Assembly (NCBI RefSeq): GCF_001750725.1
Contig: NZ_CP017279.1
Coordinates: 558,001-622,000, forward strand
From: Enterobacter ludwigii
GTDB taxonomy: Bacteria > Pseudomonadota > Gammaproteobacteria > Enterobacterales > Enterobacteriaceae
Reading direction: 5' to 3'
DNA: 64,000 nt
Shown: piece by piece, positions 19,004-29,419 of the stretch
Position numbering within the stretch: position 1 is the stretch's first letter
Layout: each line of letters starts with the position of its first letter
Position numbers and translations under genes: made by a program
The notes under the pieces: model-generated
Seen by the model: the letters and a program-made list of their open reading frames with translations, nothing else
What the model was told of the DNA's origin: nothing
The model's database searches: none

Positions 19004-20227
19004 ATGCAGCAGCTTCATCCCGACGATGTAATATGGCGCAATGCGCGACTGGCGACAATGATCCCGGACGACCGCACGCCTTATGGCCTGAAAGCGCAGC
19101 ACGCCCTGGTGGTGCGCGGCCAGACGATTCTGGCCGTTATTCCCGAATCCGACATCCCTTCCGGCCACCGTCACTGTGTCGATCTGCACGGTCGTCTGGT
19201 CACCCCCGGGCTGATTGACTGCCATACCCACCTGGTGTTCGGTGGCGATCGTGCGGCAGAGTGGGAGCAGCGTCTGAACGGCGTCTCTTATCAAACCATC
19301 AGCGCGCAGGGCGGCGGGATTAACGCGACCGTGACGGCGACGCGGAGCAGTTCGCCCGAGACCCTGCTCAGGCTGGCGCAAAAGCGTCTGCAGCGGCTGA
19401 TCGATGAAGGGGTGACCACGGTTGAAATCAAGTCGGGATATGGTCTCAACGCCGAAGCGGAAGAGAAGATGCTGCAGGTCGCCCGCCAGCTGGGCCAGAA
19501 CAATCCGGTAGAGATCAGCCCAACGCTTCTGGCTGCGCATGCGGTTCCGGCGGAATACCGCCACGACGCGGACGCGTATCTCACCAGGGTGTGCGAGCAG
19601 ATGATGCCCACGCTGTGGCAAAAAGGCTTATTCGAAGCCGTGGATGTGTTTTGCGAAAATGTCGGCTTCACGCCAGCGCAAACCGAGCGGCTTTTCCGCG
19701 CTGCCACTGCCCTGGGGATTCCGGTCAAAGGACACGTGGAACAGCTTTCAAATCTTGGCGGCGCGGCGCTGGTCAGCCGCTTTAAGGGGCTTTCCGCCGA
19801 TCATATTGAATATCTCGACGATGACGGTGTTCAGGCGATGGCGCACAACGGCACGGTTGCGGTATTACTGCCGGGGGCGTTCTATTTTCTTCAGGAGCGC
19901 CAGCGTCCGCCGGTTGAACAGCTCAGAAAAGAGGGCGTTCCCATGGCTGTCGCCACCGACTATAACCCCGGCACCAGCCCGTTCGCGAGTATTCATCTCG
20001 CGATGAATATGGCCTGCGTGCAGTTTGGCCTGACGCCTGAAGAGGCCTGGGCTGGCGTGACGCGACATGCTGCCCAGGCGCTGGGACGCGGGGCCACGCA
20101 CGGGCAGCTGCAGGCTGGATTCGTGGCTGACTTTGTCGTCTGGGATGCACATCACCCGGTCGAAATGGTCTATGAGCCGGGACGTAATCCGTTGTATCAA
20201 CGTATTTTCCGTGGGGAGAGCGTATGA
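19004..20227 (+). CDS. hutI: Imidazolonepropionase HutI
   Basis: HutI opens the ring of imidazolonepropionate to N-formimino-L-glutamate, the third step of histidine breakdown. The 407-residue amidohydrolase has the metal motif [19 protein letters not shown] (about 68-86), a second histidine in VKGHVEQLS and the later aspartate in [10 protein letters not shown]. The start at 19004 (MQQLHPDD) fits the family length. In-frame ATGs at 18971 and 18998 are alternatives, and the first overlaps the operator. It overlaps hutG by 4 bp (ATGA). Confidence 0.94.
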   Translation: MQQLHPDDVIWRNARLATMIPDDRTPYGLKAQHALVVRGQTILAVIPESDIPSGHRHCVDLHGRLVTPGLIDCHTHLVFGGDRAAEWEQRLNGVSYQTISAQGGGINATVTATRSSSPETLLRLAQKRLQRLIDEGVTTVEIKSGYGLNAEAEEKMLQVARQLGQNNPVEISPTLLAAHAVPAEYRHDADAYLTRVCEQMMPTLWQKGLFEAVDVFCENVGFTPAQTERLFRAATALGIPVKGHVEQLSNLGGAALVSRFKGLSADHIEYLDDDGVQAMAHNGTVAVLLPGAFYFLQERQRPPVEQLRKEGVPMAVATDYNPGTSPFASIHLAMNMACVQFGLTPEEAWAGVTRHAAQALGRGATHGQLQAGFVADFVVWDAHHPVEMVYEPGRNPLYQRIFRGESV

Positions 20228-21162
20228 GACTCTGGCGGCCGGTTGCCGAGACCGTCTGGCAGGGGCGTGACGACAGCGCCGAGGCCAGCAATGCAAAACG
20301 TATTTTTCAGACCCTGCGACAGATGCCGGTATTTACCCCTCAGTCGTCCGGCATCGCTTTGATAGGGTTTGAATGTGATGAAGGGGTAAAACGCAATCAG
20401 GGCAGGCCCGGCGCCGTACAGGCCCCGGAGGTGCTTCGCAAAGCGCTGGCGAACATGGCAAGTCATCATGGACATGACCGGCTGGTAGATATGGGGTCGG
20501 TGTATGTCGAGGGCGATAATCTGGAAGCGGCTCAGCGGGCGTTAAGCGATGCCGTGCAGGCCTGCCAGCAGTCCGGCATGCGTACGCTGGTTTTTGGCGG
20601 GGGACACGAGACCGCCTGGGCGCATGGCCGCGGGGTTCTGGATGCTTTCCCGAACGCGCGCGTGGTGGTGATAAACCTGGATGCACACCTTGACCTGCGC
20701 AAGGCGGACCACGCGACCTCCGGCACGCCGTTTCGTCAGCTGGCACACTACTGTGCGGAACAGGCGCGCGATTTTCAGTATGCCTGCCTGGGCGTCAGCC
20801 GGGCGGCGAACACGCAGGCGCTGTGGGATGAAGCTGAGCGACTAAACGTCACGCTGGTGGAAGACCTTCATTTCAGGCGAGATGCGTTATCGGCTCTGGA
20901 CAAGATTCTGGCCCAGGCCGACCGCGTTTACCTCACCATTGACCTCGATGTTTTGCCTGCTGGCGAAATGCCAGCCGTCTCAGCGCCCGCGGCGTTAGGG
21001 GTACCCGCGCTGGATCTTCTGCCGGTGATTGAACATATCTGCCGCAGTGGAAAACTGCAGGCTGCCGATCTGGTAGAATTTAACCCGCAGTACGATCGGG
21101 ACGGACAGGGGGCAAAGCTTGCCGCTCGTCTGGCCTGGCAAATTGCTCACTGGTGGGCATAA
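20224..21162 (+). CDS. hutG: Formimidoylglutamase HutG
   Basis: HutG hydrolyses N-formimino-glutamate to glutamate and formamide, the last step of this form of the hut pathway. The 312-residue protein belongs to the arginase/agmatinase family. Manganese ligands are seen in GGGHETAW (about 122), NLDAHLDLR (about 145) and [19 protein letters not shown] (about 237). It is coupled to hutI by a 4-bp overlap and followed 19 bp later by hutC. Confidence 0.95.
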   Translation: MRLWRPVAETVWQGRDDSAEASNAKRIFQTLRQMPVFTPQSSGIALIGFECDEGVKRNQGRPGAVQAPEVLRKALANMASHHGHDRLVDMGSVYVEGDNLEAAQRALSDAVQACQQSGMRTLVFGGGHETAWAHGRGVLDAFPNARVVVINLDAHLDLRKADHATSGTPFRQLAHYCAEQARDFQYACLGVSRAANTQALWDEAERLNVTLVEDLHFRRDALSALDKILAQADRVYLTIDLDVLPAGEMPAVSAPAALGVPALDLLPVIEHICRSGKLQAADLVEFNPQYDRDGQGAKLAARLAWQIAHWWA

Positions 21163-21181
21163 CAACGTTTAAGGAGTCAGG

Positions 21182-21916
21182 ATGTTTTCACGCTCACCGC
21201 TGTCGCAGTCCAGCCCTCCCGCGCCTTTCTATGAAAAGGTGAAGCAGGCCATCAGCGAAAAAATCGCAACCGGCGTCTGGCGGCCGCACGATCGCATTCC
21301 GTCCGAGGCCGAACTGGTCGCACAGTTTGGTTTTAGCCGAATGACCATCAACCGGGCGCTGCGCGAGCTGACCGATGAGGGCCTTCTGGTGCGTCTGCAG
21401 GGGGTCGGAACCTTCGTTGCGGAGCCGAAAGGGCAATCAGCGCTGTTTGAGATCAGAAGTATTGCCGATGAGATAGCCTCGCGTAACCATCAGCACCACT
21501 GTGAAGTGCTGGTGCTCGAAGAGACACAGGCCAGCGCTGAGCAGGCCGTGGAGCTGAATGTCAAAGAGGGAAGCCGCATCTTTCATTCCGTGATGGTGCA
21601 TTATGAAAACGACATCCCGGTGCAGATTGAAGATCGCTGCGTGAACGCCGATCGGGTGCCCGAGTACCTGGATCAGGATTACACCCAGACCACACCGCAT
21701 GCCTATCTTTCGCTCATCGCGCCGCTGACGGAAGGGGAACATATTGTGGAAGCAGTTCGCGCTACGCCGCAGGAGTGCGAACTGTTGCGGATCAAAGAGC
21801 ACGATCCTTGCCTGCTCATTCGTCGCCGTACCTGGTCTTCGTTGCATATTGTGTCGCATGCCAGACTGCTGTTCCCGGGAAATCGATACCGGCTGCAGGG
21901 CCATTTCATGTCGTAA
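21182..21916 (+). CDS. hutC: Histidine utilisation repressor HutC
   Basis: HutC represses the hut genes and is released by urocanate. The 244-residue protein has an N-terminal GntR winged helix (about 20-85) with the recognition region FGFSRMTINRALRELTDEG and a C-terminal UTRA domain that binds the effector, starting near residue 95. It is the last gene of hutIGC, so it probably represses its own operon. Palindromes of the GntR/HutC kind lie at both hut promoters. A GGAGTCAGG ribosome site precedes the start. Confidence 0.94.
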   Translation: MFSRSPLSQSSPPAPFYEKVKQAISEKIATGVWRPHDRIPSEAELVAQFGFSRMTINRALRELTDEGLLVRLQGVGTFVAEPKGQSALFEIRSIADEIASRNHQHHCEVLVLEETQASAEQAVELNVKEGSRIFHSVMVHYENDIPVQIEDRCVNADRVPEYLDQDYTQTTPHAYLSLIAPLTEGEHIVEAVRATPQECELLRIKEHDPCLLIRRRTWSSLHIVSHARLLFPGNRYRLQGHFMS

Positions 21917-21935
21917 GGGTCATACGTTTTAAAAG

Positions 21936-21951
21936 CGTGATAGCTAACGCA
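21936..21951 (+). promoter_or_regulatory. CRP-like site of the hutU promoter
   Basis: CGTGA, six bases, ACGCA resembles TGTGA-N6-TCACA with three mismatches. Its centre lies about 80 bp before the inferred start of hutU transcription, close to the -81.5 CRP site known at Klebsiella hutU. Weak by sequence, supported by place. Confidence 0.45.
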
Positions 21952-21953
21952 AT

Positions 21954-21968
21954 ATAACAAAATTGTAT
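21954..21968 (+). promoter_or_regulatory. NAC-binding site of the hutU promoter
   Basis: ATA, six bases, TTGTAT fits the NAC consensus ATA-N6-TNGTAT without mismatch. Its centre is about -63 from the inferred transcription start, matching the position known for NAC activation of Klebsiella hutUH under nitrogen limitation. Activation here is inferred. Confidence 0.7.
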
Positions 21969-21988
21969 CTTTTTTGTTAAATCCGACC

Positions 21989-22017
21989 TTGTGTGTGCTT
22001 GTCTATACAAGTATATC
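21989..22017 (+). promoter_or_regulatory. hutU promoter with HutC operator in the spacer
   Basis: TTGTGT (21989-21994) and TATATC (22012-22017) are -35 and -10 candidates with a 17-bp spacer. The palindrome CTTGTCTATACAAG (21998-22011) fills the spacer and shares TGTCTATACAA with the hutI promoter. This is a natural place for HutC to block polymerase. Confidence 0.75.
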
Positions 22018-22052
22018 TGAATACATCATCTGTCCCGTATGAGGAGCACACA

Positions 22053-23737
22053 ATGTCGTCAGGTAAATACCGCCAGCAGGATGTCCGCGCCGCGCGCGGC
22101 ACCACACTTACCGCCAAAAGCTGGCTCACCGAAGCCCCGCTGCGCATGTTGATGAATAACCTCGATCCTGAGGTCGCGGAGAACCCCCACGAGCTGGTGG
22201 TGTATGGCGGCATAGGCCGCGCCGCGCGCAACTGGGAGTGCTATGACGCGATTGTTGAATCCCTGACTCATCTGGAACATGACGAAACCCTGCTGGTGCA
22301 ATCCGGCAAACCGGTCGGCGTGTTCAAAACCCACAAGAATGCACCGCGCGTGCTGATCGCCAACTCTAACCTTGTCCCGCACTGGGCGACCTGGGAACAC
22401 TTTAACGAGCTGGACGCCAAAGGGCTGGCGATGTATGGCCAGATGACGGCGGGAAGCTGGATCTACATCGGCAGTCAGGGGATTGTGCAGGGCACCTACG
22501 AAACCTTCGTGGAAGCCGGTCGTCAGCACTATAACGGTTCGCTGAAAGGTCGCTGGGTACTGACCGCCGGTCTGGGGGGAATGGGGGGGCGCAGCCGCTG
22601 GCCGCGACCCTTGCCGGTGCCTGCTCCCTGAACATCGAATGTCAGCAGAGCCGCATTGATTTCCGACTGCGTACCCGTTACGTCGATGAACAGGCTGAAA
22701 ACCTGGATGACGCGCTGGCACGCATCAAAAAATACACATCAGAAGGCAAAGCGATGTCGATTGCGCTCTGCGGCAACGCGGCTGACATTCTCCCTGAACT
22801 GGTGGCCCGTGGCGTTCGCCCGGATCTCGTCACCGACCAGACCAGCGCACACGACCCCCTTCACGGCTATCTGCCATCGGGCTGGACGTGGGAAGCGTAC
22901 CAGCAAAAAGCCGAAAGTGACCCGGAAGGCACGGTGCTCGCCGCTAAACGTTCCATGGCGGAGCACGTGAACGCCATGCTGGCCTTTAGCCAGATGGGCA
23001 TTCCGACATTTGATTACGGCAACAATATTCGCCAGATGGCGAAAGAGATGGGCGTGAGTAACGCCTTCGACTTCCCGGGGTTTGTGCCTGCCTATATTCG
23101 TCCGCTGTTCTGTCGCGGTATTGGTCCGTTCCGCTGGGTGGCCCTGTCCGGCGACCCGGAAGATATCTACAAAACCGACGCCAAAGTGAAGGAGATCGTC
23201 GCCGACGACGAACATCTGCACCACTGGCTGGATATGGCTCGCGAGCGCATTAACTTCCAGGGCTTGCCGGCGCGGATCTGCTGGGTCGGGCTGGAGTGGC
23301 GACAAAAACTGGGTCTGGCCTTTAACGAAATGGTGCGCAGCGGTGAAGTCTCCGCGCCGATTGTTATCGGACGCGACCATCTCGACTCGGGCTCTGTTGC
23401 CAGCCCGAACCGTGAAACCGAAGCCATGCGCGACGGCTCCGATGCCGTCTCCGACTGGCCACTGCTGAATGCCTTACTGAATACCGCCAGCGGGGCGACC
23501 TGGGTGTCGCTGCATCACGGTGGTGGCGTAGGAATGGGCTTCTCCCAGCACTCGGGAATGGTCATCGTGTGTGATGGTACGGATGAAGCGGCAGCGCGTA
23601 TCGCTCGCGTGCTGCATAACGACCCGGCAACCGGCGTAATGCGCCACGCGGATGCCGGTTACGAGATTGCGATTGAATGTGCCAAAGAGCAGGGCCTGAA
23701 CCTGCCGATGATCCCTGCCACACAAGGAAAGCATTAA
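22053..23737 (+). pseudogene. hutU: Urocanate hydratase HutU, broken by a one-base frameshift
   Basis: HutU converts urocanate to imidazolonepropionate with a tightly bound NAD+. Two frames cover one complete gene. The first starts at 22053 ([10 protein letters not shown]) and reads true through TAGLGGMGG, then leaves the family sequence and stops at 22631. The rest, from about 22590 to 23737, runs in the next frame. The break is at a run of seven G residues (22583-22589); eight would restore [12 protein letters not shown] and give about 561 residues, the family length. The break lies in the glycine-rich NAD-binding loop, so the short product would be inactive. It may be a true mutation or a sequencing error in the homopolymer. 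The end overlaps hutH by one base. Confidence 0.9.
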
Positions 23738-25257
23738 TGAACGCCTTAACCCTCACTCCCGGCTCACTGACGCTCAAACAGCTGCGTAACATCTGGCGTC
23801 AACCGGTTACGCTCTCACTTGATGAAAGCGCCCACGCCGCGATTAACGACAGCGTTGCCTGCGTTGAAGCCATTATTGCCGAAGGACGTACCGCCTACGG
23901 CATCAACACCGGATTTGGTCTGCTGGCGCAGACGCGTATCGCCACGCACGATCTGGAAAATTTACAGCGCTCGCTGGTGCTTTCGCATGCGGCGGGTGTT
24001 GGTCAACCGCTGGATGATGACATTGTCCGCCTGATGATGGTGCTCAAAATCAACAGTCTGGCACGTGGGTTCTCCGGAATTCGCCTCAGCGTGATCGAGG
24101 CGCTGATGGCGCTGGTGAATGCGGAAGTCTATCCGTGGATCCCGGCAAAAGGTTCCGTCGGTGCATCCGGCGATCTTGCGCCGCTGGCCCATATGTCGCT
24201 GCTGCTGCTCGGTGAAGGTCAGGCTCGCTGGAAGGGGGAGTGGCTCCCGGCGAAAGAGGCGCTGAAAAAAGCAGGGTTAACCCCGATAACGCTGGCGGCG
24301 AAAGAAGGGCTGGCGCTGCTTAACGGGACCCAGGCCTCGACGGCGTTTGCGTTGCGTGGTCTGTTTGAAGCCGAAGATCTTTTCGCCTCCGCGGTCGTGT
24401 GCGGTGCGCTGACCACCGAGGCGGTGCTTGGCTCACGTCGTCCGTTTGACGCCCGTATCCACGAGGTACGCGGCCAGCGCGGGCAGATTGACGCCGCGGC
24501 GATGTACCGTCACCTGCTGACCGAGACCAGCGATATTGCAGACTCTCACCATAACTGTGACAAGGTACAGGATCCGTATTCGCTTCGCTGTCAGCCCCAG
24601 GTGATGGGAGCCTGTCTGACGCAGCTGCGCCACGCGGCAGAAGTGCTGCTGGTGGAGGCGAATGCGGTGTCTGATAACCCGCTGGTGTTCGCTCAGGAAA
24701 ACGAAGTGGTCTCCGGGGGGAATTTCCACGCCGAGCCTGTGGCGATGGTGGCGGATAATATCGCGCTGGCGATTGCGGAGGTGGGGGCCTTATCCGAACG
24801 TCGCATCGCGCTGATGATGGATAAACATATGTCCCAGCTGCCACCGTTCCTGGTCCGCAACGGCGGGGTTAACTCCGGTTTTATGATTGCCCAGGTGACG
24901 GCCGCGGCGCTGGCGAGCGAGAACAAGGCCCTGTCGCATCCGCACAGCGTGGACAGTCTGCCAACGTCAGCGAACCAGGAAGATCATGTTTCTATGGCCC
25001 CGGCCGCTGGACGTCGTCTGTGGGAGATGGCCGCCAACACCCGTGGCGTGCTGGCGGTGGAATGGCTGGCCGCATGTCAGGGCGTTGATCTGCGTGAAGG
25101 TCTGAAGTCCAGCCCGCTGCTGGAACAGGCGCGTCATCTGCTGCGTCAACAGGTCGCGCATTACGATGATGACCGTTTCTTTGCGCCGGATATTGATAAA
25201 GCGATCGCGCTGCTGGAGAAGGGAAGCCTGGCGGGCTTACTGCCTTCGGTGCTCTAA
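23737..25257 (+). CDS. hutH: Histidine ammonia-lyase HutH
   Basis: HutH removes ammonia from histidine to give urocanate, the first step of the pathway and the source of the HutC inducer. The 506-residue protein has the Ala-Ser-Gly triad that forms the MIO group in [16 protein letters not shown] (about 138-153), the N-terminal [11 protein letters not shown] and the late [11 protein letters not shown]. The start at 23737 overlaps the hutU stop (TAATG) and gives family length; an in-frame ATG at 23677 lies inside hutU. With hutU broken, HutH would still make urocanate, which could then accumulate. Confidence 0.96.
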   Translation: MNALTLTPGSLTLKQLRNIWRQPVTLSLDESAHAAINDSVACVEAIIAEGRTAYGINTGFGLLAQTRIATHDLENLQRSLVLSHAAGVGQPLDDDIVRLMMVLKINSLARGFSGIRLSVIEALMALVNAEVYPWIPAKGSVGASGDLAPLAHMSLLLLGEGQARWKGEWLPAKEALKKAGLTPITLAAKEGLALLNGTQASTAFALRGLFEAEDLFASAVVCGALTTEAVLGSRRPFDARIHEVRGQRGQIDAAAMYRHLLTETSDIADSHHNCDKVQDPYSLRCQPQVMGACLTQLRHAAEVLLVEANAVSDNPLVFAQENEVVSGGNFHAEPVAMVADNIALAIAEVGALSERRIALMMDKHMSQLPPFLVRNGGVNSGFMIAQVTAAALASENKALSHPHSVDSLPTSANQEDHVSMAPAAGRRLWEMAANTRGVLAVEWLAACQGVDLREGLKSSPLLEQARHLLRQQVAHYDDDRFFAPDIDKAIALLEKGSLAGLLPSVL

Positions 25258-25264
25258 GATTTGC

Positions 25265-25301
25265 CCGGTGGCCCGGACACGTTCAGGCCACCGGTTTTTT
25301 T
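25265..25301 (+). terminator. Terminator of hutUH
   Basis: Nine-base arms CCGGTGGCC and GGCCACCGG with a 12-base loop are followed by seven T residues. The T run reaches the stop codon of convergent ybhB. Confidence 0.85.
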
Positions 25302-25776
25302 ACGAATACATTGCCGTGATCGATGCGCTGCCCAGCGAATGAAAATGGACGTTAAAGCCGACCATTGCGCCACTCGCGCCCTCATCCACCTCAATCTTGT
25401 CCACATCCAGCGCGTGAACCGTGAAGATATAGCGGTGCGTTTCCCCTTTTGGCGGCGCGGCGCCACCGTAACCCGCTTTGCCAAAATCGGTTCGGGTCTG
25501 GATAGCGCCTTCAGGCAGCGCCACCAGGTCAGAGCCGGAACCTTGCGGCAGAACGCGCGTATCCGCAGGCAGGTTCGCCACTATCCAGTGCCACCACCCT
25601 GAGCCTGTAGGAGCATCCGGGTCATAGCAGGTGACAACAAAGCTTTTGGTTCCCGCCGGAACATCGTCCCACGCCAGATGCGGAGAGATATTATCCCCCT
25701 GATAACCCATGCCGTTAAAAACGTGGCGTTCAGGCAGTTTTTCCCCGTCGCGCAGATCTTTACTGATGATTTTCAT
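25300..25776 (-). CDS. ybhB: PEBP/RKIP-family protein YbhB
   Basis: YbhB is a cytoplasmic member of the phosphatidylethanolamine-binding protein family; its role in bacteria is not known. The 158-residue chain has the ligand-pocket motifs YDPDAPTGSGWWHWIVANLP (about 50-70) and the late GETHRYIFTVHALD. It reads in the same direction as bioA, after a 72-bp gap with a nested inverted repeat. In E. coli it lies next to attB; here the hut genes lie between. Confidence 0.93.
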   Translation of the reverse strand: MKIISKDLRDGEKLPERHVFNGMGYQGDNISPHLAWDDVPAGTKSFVVTCYDPDAPTGSGWWHWIVANLPADTRVLPQGSGSDLVALPEGAIQTRTDFGKAGYGGAAPPKGETHRYIFTVHALDVDKIEVDEGASGAMVGFNVHFHSLGSASITAMYS

Positions 25777-25786
25777 ACGATTTACC

Positions 25787-25833
25787 TCGGTACCCGATTA
25801 TGCAAAAAGTGTAATGCATAAACAGAGTACCGA
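25787..25833. repeat. Nested inverted repeat between bioA and ybhB
   Basis: Outer arms TCGGTAC and GTACCGA enclose inner arms TTATGCA and TGCATAA, with internal loops of four and five bases and a 10-base apical loop. On the minus strand it comes after the bioA stop and before ybhB. It lacks a U run, so it could be an RNA processing or attenuation hairpin, or a protein site at the ybhB promoter. Function unknown. Confidence 0.55.
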
Positions 25834-25848
25834 CGTTAACGCTCAGGG

Positions 25849-27138
25849 TTAAATCGCAAAATGTGCGGGAATGTTAACAGCGTCAACTACCGCAGCCGTT
25901 AACTGACGTAGCTGAGCCGGCGAGATAACATAAGGCGGCATCAGATAGATAAGTTTGCCGAAAGGACGCACCCACACCCCCCGTTCCACGAAGAAACGCT
26001 GCAGCGCCGCCATGTTAACCGGATGGGTGGTCTCAATCACGCCGATGGCACCCAGCACGCGCACATCCGCCACGAATTCAGCCGCTGACGCTGCGCTCAG
26101 CTCCTGGCGAAGCTGCGCTTCAATCGTTGCGACCTGCGTTTGCCACTCGCCGCTCTCGAGAATGGCCAGGCTTTCGCTCGCCACCGCGCAGGCCAGCGGG
26201 TTGCCCATAAACGTCGGGCCGTGCATAAAGCAGCCTGCGTCACCGTCGCTGATGGTGTCGGCAACGTGGCGCGTTGTCAGCGTGGCGGACAGCGTCATGG
26301 TGCCGCCGGTCAGCGCTTTACCCAGACACAGAATATCCGGTGCGATCCCCGCATGCTCGCAGGCGAACAGCTTGCCGGTGCGGCCAAAGCCGGTGGCGAT
26401 CTCATCGGCAATCAGCAGAATGCCCTCGCGATCGCACATCTTACGAATGCGCGTCAGCCATGCCGGGTGGTACATCCGCATCCCGCCTGCACCCTGCACA
26501 ACCGGCTCAAGAATAACGGCGGCAATCTCATGGCGGTGGGCAGCCATCAGCCGCGCAAAACCGACCATGTCCATTTCATCCCACTCCCCGTCAAAACGGC
26601 TTTGCGGTGCCGGGGCAAAGAGGTTCTCTGGCAGATAGCCCTTCCACAGGCTGTGCATGGAGTTATCCGGATCGCACACCGACATCGCGCCGAACGTGTC
26701 GCCGTGATAGCCGTTGCGGAAGGTGAGGAACCGCTGGCGGGCCTCACCTCTGGCGTGCCAGTACTGCAGCGCCATTTTCATCGCCACTTCCACGGCAACA
26801 GAACCGGAATCTGCAAGGAAAACGCACTCCAGCGGGGCCGGGGTCATCGCGACCAGACGCCGGCACAGGTCAACCGCAGGCTGATGGGTGATACCGCCAA
26901 ACATCACGTGTGACATCTGGTCAATCTGCGCTTTCATCGCCGCATTCAGACGCGGGTGGTTATACCCGTGAATAGCCGCCCACCAGGATGACATGCCGTC
27001 CACAAGCGACTCACCGCTGCTCAGGGTCAGTTCGCACCCGTGAGCCGAGGCGACCGGGTAAACGGGTAGGGGGCGGGTAGTGGAAGTGTAAGGGTGCCAG
27101 ATATGCTGCTTGTCGAAGGCGAGATCGTCCTGGGTCAT
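25849..27138 (-). CDS. bioA: Adenosylmethionine-8-amino-7-oxononanoate aminotransferase BioA
   Basis: BioA converts KAPA to DAPA, using S-adenosylmethionine as amino donor and PLP as cofactor. The 429-residue protein begins [19 protein letters not shown] and has [18 protein letters not shown] (about 110-127), the PLP aspartate in [15 protein letters not shown] (about 245) and the lysine in CLGKALTGG (about 274). The start at 27138 is chosen by homology; the in-frame ATG at 27156 lies within the BirA operator. It is divergent from bioBFCD. Confidence 0.96.
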   Translation of the reverse strand: MTQDDLAFDKQHIWHPYTSTTRPLPVYPVASAHGCELTLSSGESLVDGMSSWWAAIHGYNHPRLNAAMKAQIDQMSHVMFGGITHQPAVDLCRRLVAMTPAPLECVFLADSGSVAVEVAMKMALQYWHARGEARQRFLTFRNGYHGDTFGAMSVCDPDNSMHSLWKGYLPENLFAPAPQSRFDGEWDEMDMVGFARLMAAHRHEIAAVILEPVVQGAGGMRMYHPAWLTRIRKMCDREGILLIADEIATGFGRTGKLFACEHAGIAPDILCLGKALTGGTMTLSATLTTRHVADTISDGDAGCFMHGPTFMGNPLACAVASESLAILESGEWQTQVATIEAQLRQELSAASAAEFVADVRVLGAIGVIETTHPVNMAALQRFFVERGVWVRPFGKLIYLMPPYVISPAQLRQLTAAVVDAVNIPAHFAI

Positions 27139-27145
27139 AATCGAC

Positions 27146-27179
27146 TTGTAAACCATTTTGAAAAGTTTTAGGTTTACGA
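27146..27179. promoter_or_regulatory. BirA operator between bioA and bioB
   Basis: Arms TTGTAAACC (27146-27154) and GGTTTACGA (27171-27179) are separated by 16 bp, one mismatch from a perfect inverted repeat. This is the bioO arrangement, where BirA with biotinyl-AMP represses both divergent promoters. Confidence 0.92.
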
Positions 27180-27224
27180 GTATAAACCGATCTGAAAATT
27201 AACAAAACCCTTTGGAGAAGCCCC

Positions 27225-28265
27225 ATGGCTCACCACGCACGCTGGACGATGTCGCAAGTTACTGAATTATTCAATAAACCTTTCCTTGAGCTGATGTTTG
27301 AAGCCCAACAGGTGCATCGTCAGCACTTCGATCCACGCCATGTGCAGGTCAGTACGCTGCTGTCGATCAAGACCGGCGCATGCCCAGAAGATTGCAAATA
27401 CTGCCCGCAGAGTGCGCGCTATAAAACCGGGCTTGAATCTGAACGTCTGATGGAAGTGGAGCAGGTGCTCGACTCCGCCCGTAAGGCGAAAAATGCAGGC
27501 TCAACCCGATTCTGTATGGGCGCGGCATGGAAAAACCCGCACGATCGCGACATGCCGTATCTGGAGCAGATGGTGAAAGGGGTGAAAGAGATGGGGCTGG
27601 AAGCCTGCATGACCCTTGGCACGCTGAACGAAGAGCAGGCGCAACGCCTTTCCGCAGCAGGGCTGGATTACTACAACCACAACCTCGACACCTCCCCTGA
27701 ATTTTACGGCAATATCATCACCACGCGGACCTATCAGGAGCGTCTCGATACGCTGGATAAAGTGCGTGACGCCGGCATCAAAGTCTGTTCAGGCGGGATT
27801 GTGGGGCTGGGCGAAACGGTGAAAGACCGTGCGGGTCTTCTGCTGCAGCTGGCGAACCTGCCCACGCCGCCGGAAAGCGTGCCGATCAACATGCTGGTGA
27901 AAGTTAAAGGTACGCCACTGGCGGATAACGAAGACGTGGATGCATTTGATTTTATCCGCACCATTGCGGTGGCGCGAATCATGATGCCAACCTCCTACGT
28001 GCGCCTCTCGGCGGGTCGTGAACAGATGAGCGAACAGACGCAGGCGATGTGCTTTATGGCCGGGGCCAACTCCATCTTCTACGGCTGCAAACTGCTGACC
28101 ACCCCGAACCCGGAAGAGGACAAAGACGTCCAGTTGTTCCGCAAGCTGGGGCTGAACCCGCATCAGACCGACGTCCTGACGGGGGATAACGAGCAACAGC
28201 AGCAGCTGGAGCAGCAGATTTTCAACGCCGATACTGACCAGTTCTACAACGCGGCAACCGTATGA
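27225..28265 (+). CDS. bioB: Biotin synthase BioB
   Basis: BioB inserts sulfur into dethiobiotin by radical SAM chemistry, the last step of biotin synthesis. The 346-residue protein has the radical SAM cluster motif [10 protein letters not shown] (about 53-62) and conserved cluster-side segments such as [12 protein letters not shown] and [11 protein letters not shown]. It is first in bioBFCD and overlaps bioF by 4 bp (ATGA). An AGGAG-like GGAGAAGCCCC precedes the start. Confidence 0.97.
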   Translation: MAHHARWTMSQVTELFNKPFLELMFEAQQVHRQHFDPRHVQVSTLLSIKTGACPEDCKYCPQSARYKTGLESERLMEVEQVLDSARKAKNAGSTRFCMGAAWKNPHDRDMPYLEQMVKGVKEMGLEACMTLGTLNEEQAQRLSAAGLDYYNHNLDTSPEFYGNIITTRTYQERLDTLDKVRDAGIKVCSGGIVGLGETVKDRAGLLLQLANLPTPPESVPINMLVKVKGTPLADNEDVDAFDFIRTIAVARIMMPTSYVRLSAGREQMSEQTQAMCFMAGANSIFYGCKLLTTPNPEEDKDVQLFRKLGLNPHQTDVLTGDNEQQQQLEQQIFNADTDQFYNAATV

Positions 28266-29419
28266 CCTGGCAGGCACGTATCCATTCTGCGCTCGAAGAA
28301 CGGCGGGCGGCAGATGCCTTTCGCGTTCGCAACGTAGTAGAAAACGGCGCAGGCCGTTTTCTCACCCGCGAGGGCCGGCAGTTTTGCAATTTTTCCAGCA
28401 ATGATTATCTCGGGCTGAGCCAGCACCCGGCAATCGTCCGCGCCTGGCAGCAGGGGGCGGAGCGGTTTGGCGTCGGCAGCGGCGGCTCGGGGCATGTCAG
28501 CGGCTACACCACGGCGCATCAGGCGCTGGAGGAGGCCCTTGCCGACTGGCTGGGGTATCCGCGTGCGTTGCTGTTCATTTCAGGTTTTGCCGCCAACCAG
28601 GCGGTCATCACCGCGCTAATGGGCAAGGACGACCGCATTGTTGCCGACCGCTTAAGTCACGCCTCGCTGCTGGAAGCGGCAAGTTTAAGCCCTGCGCAGC
28701 TCCGCCGCTTTGCCCATAACGATGCGGCTCAGCTTGCTGGCCTGCTCGATAAGCCCTGCACCGGACAGCAGCTGGTGGTCACAGAAGGGGTGTTCAGCAT
28801 GGACGGCGACAGTGCACCGCTGCGTCCGCTGCATGAGACGGCGCAGCGACAAAACGCCTGGCTGCTGGTTGATGATGCGCATGGTATTGGCGTGATGGGT
28901 GAGGAAGGGCGCGGTAGCATCCATCAGCAAAACGTGAAGCCGGAACTGCTGGTGGTGACTTTCGGGAAAGGTTTTGGCGTGAGCGGGGCGGCCATGTTGT
29001 GCAGCGAGTCTGTCGCCGACTATCTGCTGCAGTTCGCCCGTCATCTCATTTACAGCACCAGTATGCCGCCCGCACAGGCCGTGGCGCTGTCTGCATCACT
29101 GGCGGTGATCCGCAGCGCTGAAGGCGCGGAACGACGGGCGCGTCTGGCGGAACATATTCGGCGTTTTCGCCAGGGGTTACGCCATCTCCCGTTCCAGAGC
29201 ACCGATTCGCAGAGCGCAATCCAGCCGGTGATGGTGGGGGAAAACGGTCTGGCTCTCACGCTGGCGCAGACGCTTCGCGAGCGGGGGATATGGGTGACGG
29301 CTATTCGTCCACCAACCGTACCGCCAGGCACTGCCCGGCTGCGTCTGACGCTCACGGCGGCGCACGAAGCAGAGGATATCGAGGCACTTCTGGAGGCGCT
29401 GCATGACACCCGTGAATAA
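28262..29419 (+). CDS. bioF: 8-amino-7-oxononanoate synthase BioF
   Basis: BioF joins pimeloyl-ACP and alanine with loss of CO2 to form KAPA, using PLP. The 385-residue protein has [19 protein letters not shown] (about 73-91), [18 protein letters not shown] (about 200) and the PLP lysine in [13 protein letters not shown] (about 236). It is translationally coupled on both sides: 4-bp overlap with bioB and 17-bp overlap with bioC. Confidence 0.97.
   Translation: MTWQARIHSALEERRAADAFRVRNVVENGAGRFLTREGRQFCNFSSNDYLGLSQHPAIVRAWQQGAERFGVGSGGSGHVSGYTTAHQALEEALADWLGYPRALLFISGFAANQAVITALMGKDDRIVADRLSHASLLEAASLSPAQLRRFAHNDAAQLAGLLDKPCTGQQLVVTEGVFSMDGDSAPLRPLHETAQRQNAWLLVDDAHGIGVMGEEGRGSIHQQNVKPELLVVTFGKGFGVSGAAMLCSESVADYLLQFARHLIYSTSMPPAQAVALSASLAVIRSAEGAERRARLAEHIRRFRQGLRHLPFQSTDSQSAIQPVMVGENGLALTLAQTLRERGIWVTAIRPPTVPPGTARLRLTLTAAHEAEDIEALLEALHDTRE

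Noticed and set aside
22571..22631. Programmed ribosomal frameshift in hutU
   Set aside because: The run is pure G without a slippery heptamer or known recoding in this family, and intact homologues read through in one frame. A deletion or sequencing error is simpler.
18829..25301. A prophage or its remnant at attB
   Set aside because: There is no integrase, no phage gene and no second copy of the attB core on the far side of the hut genes.
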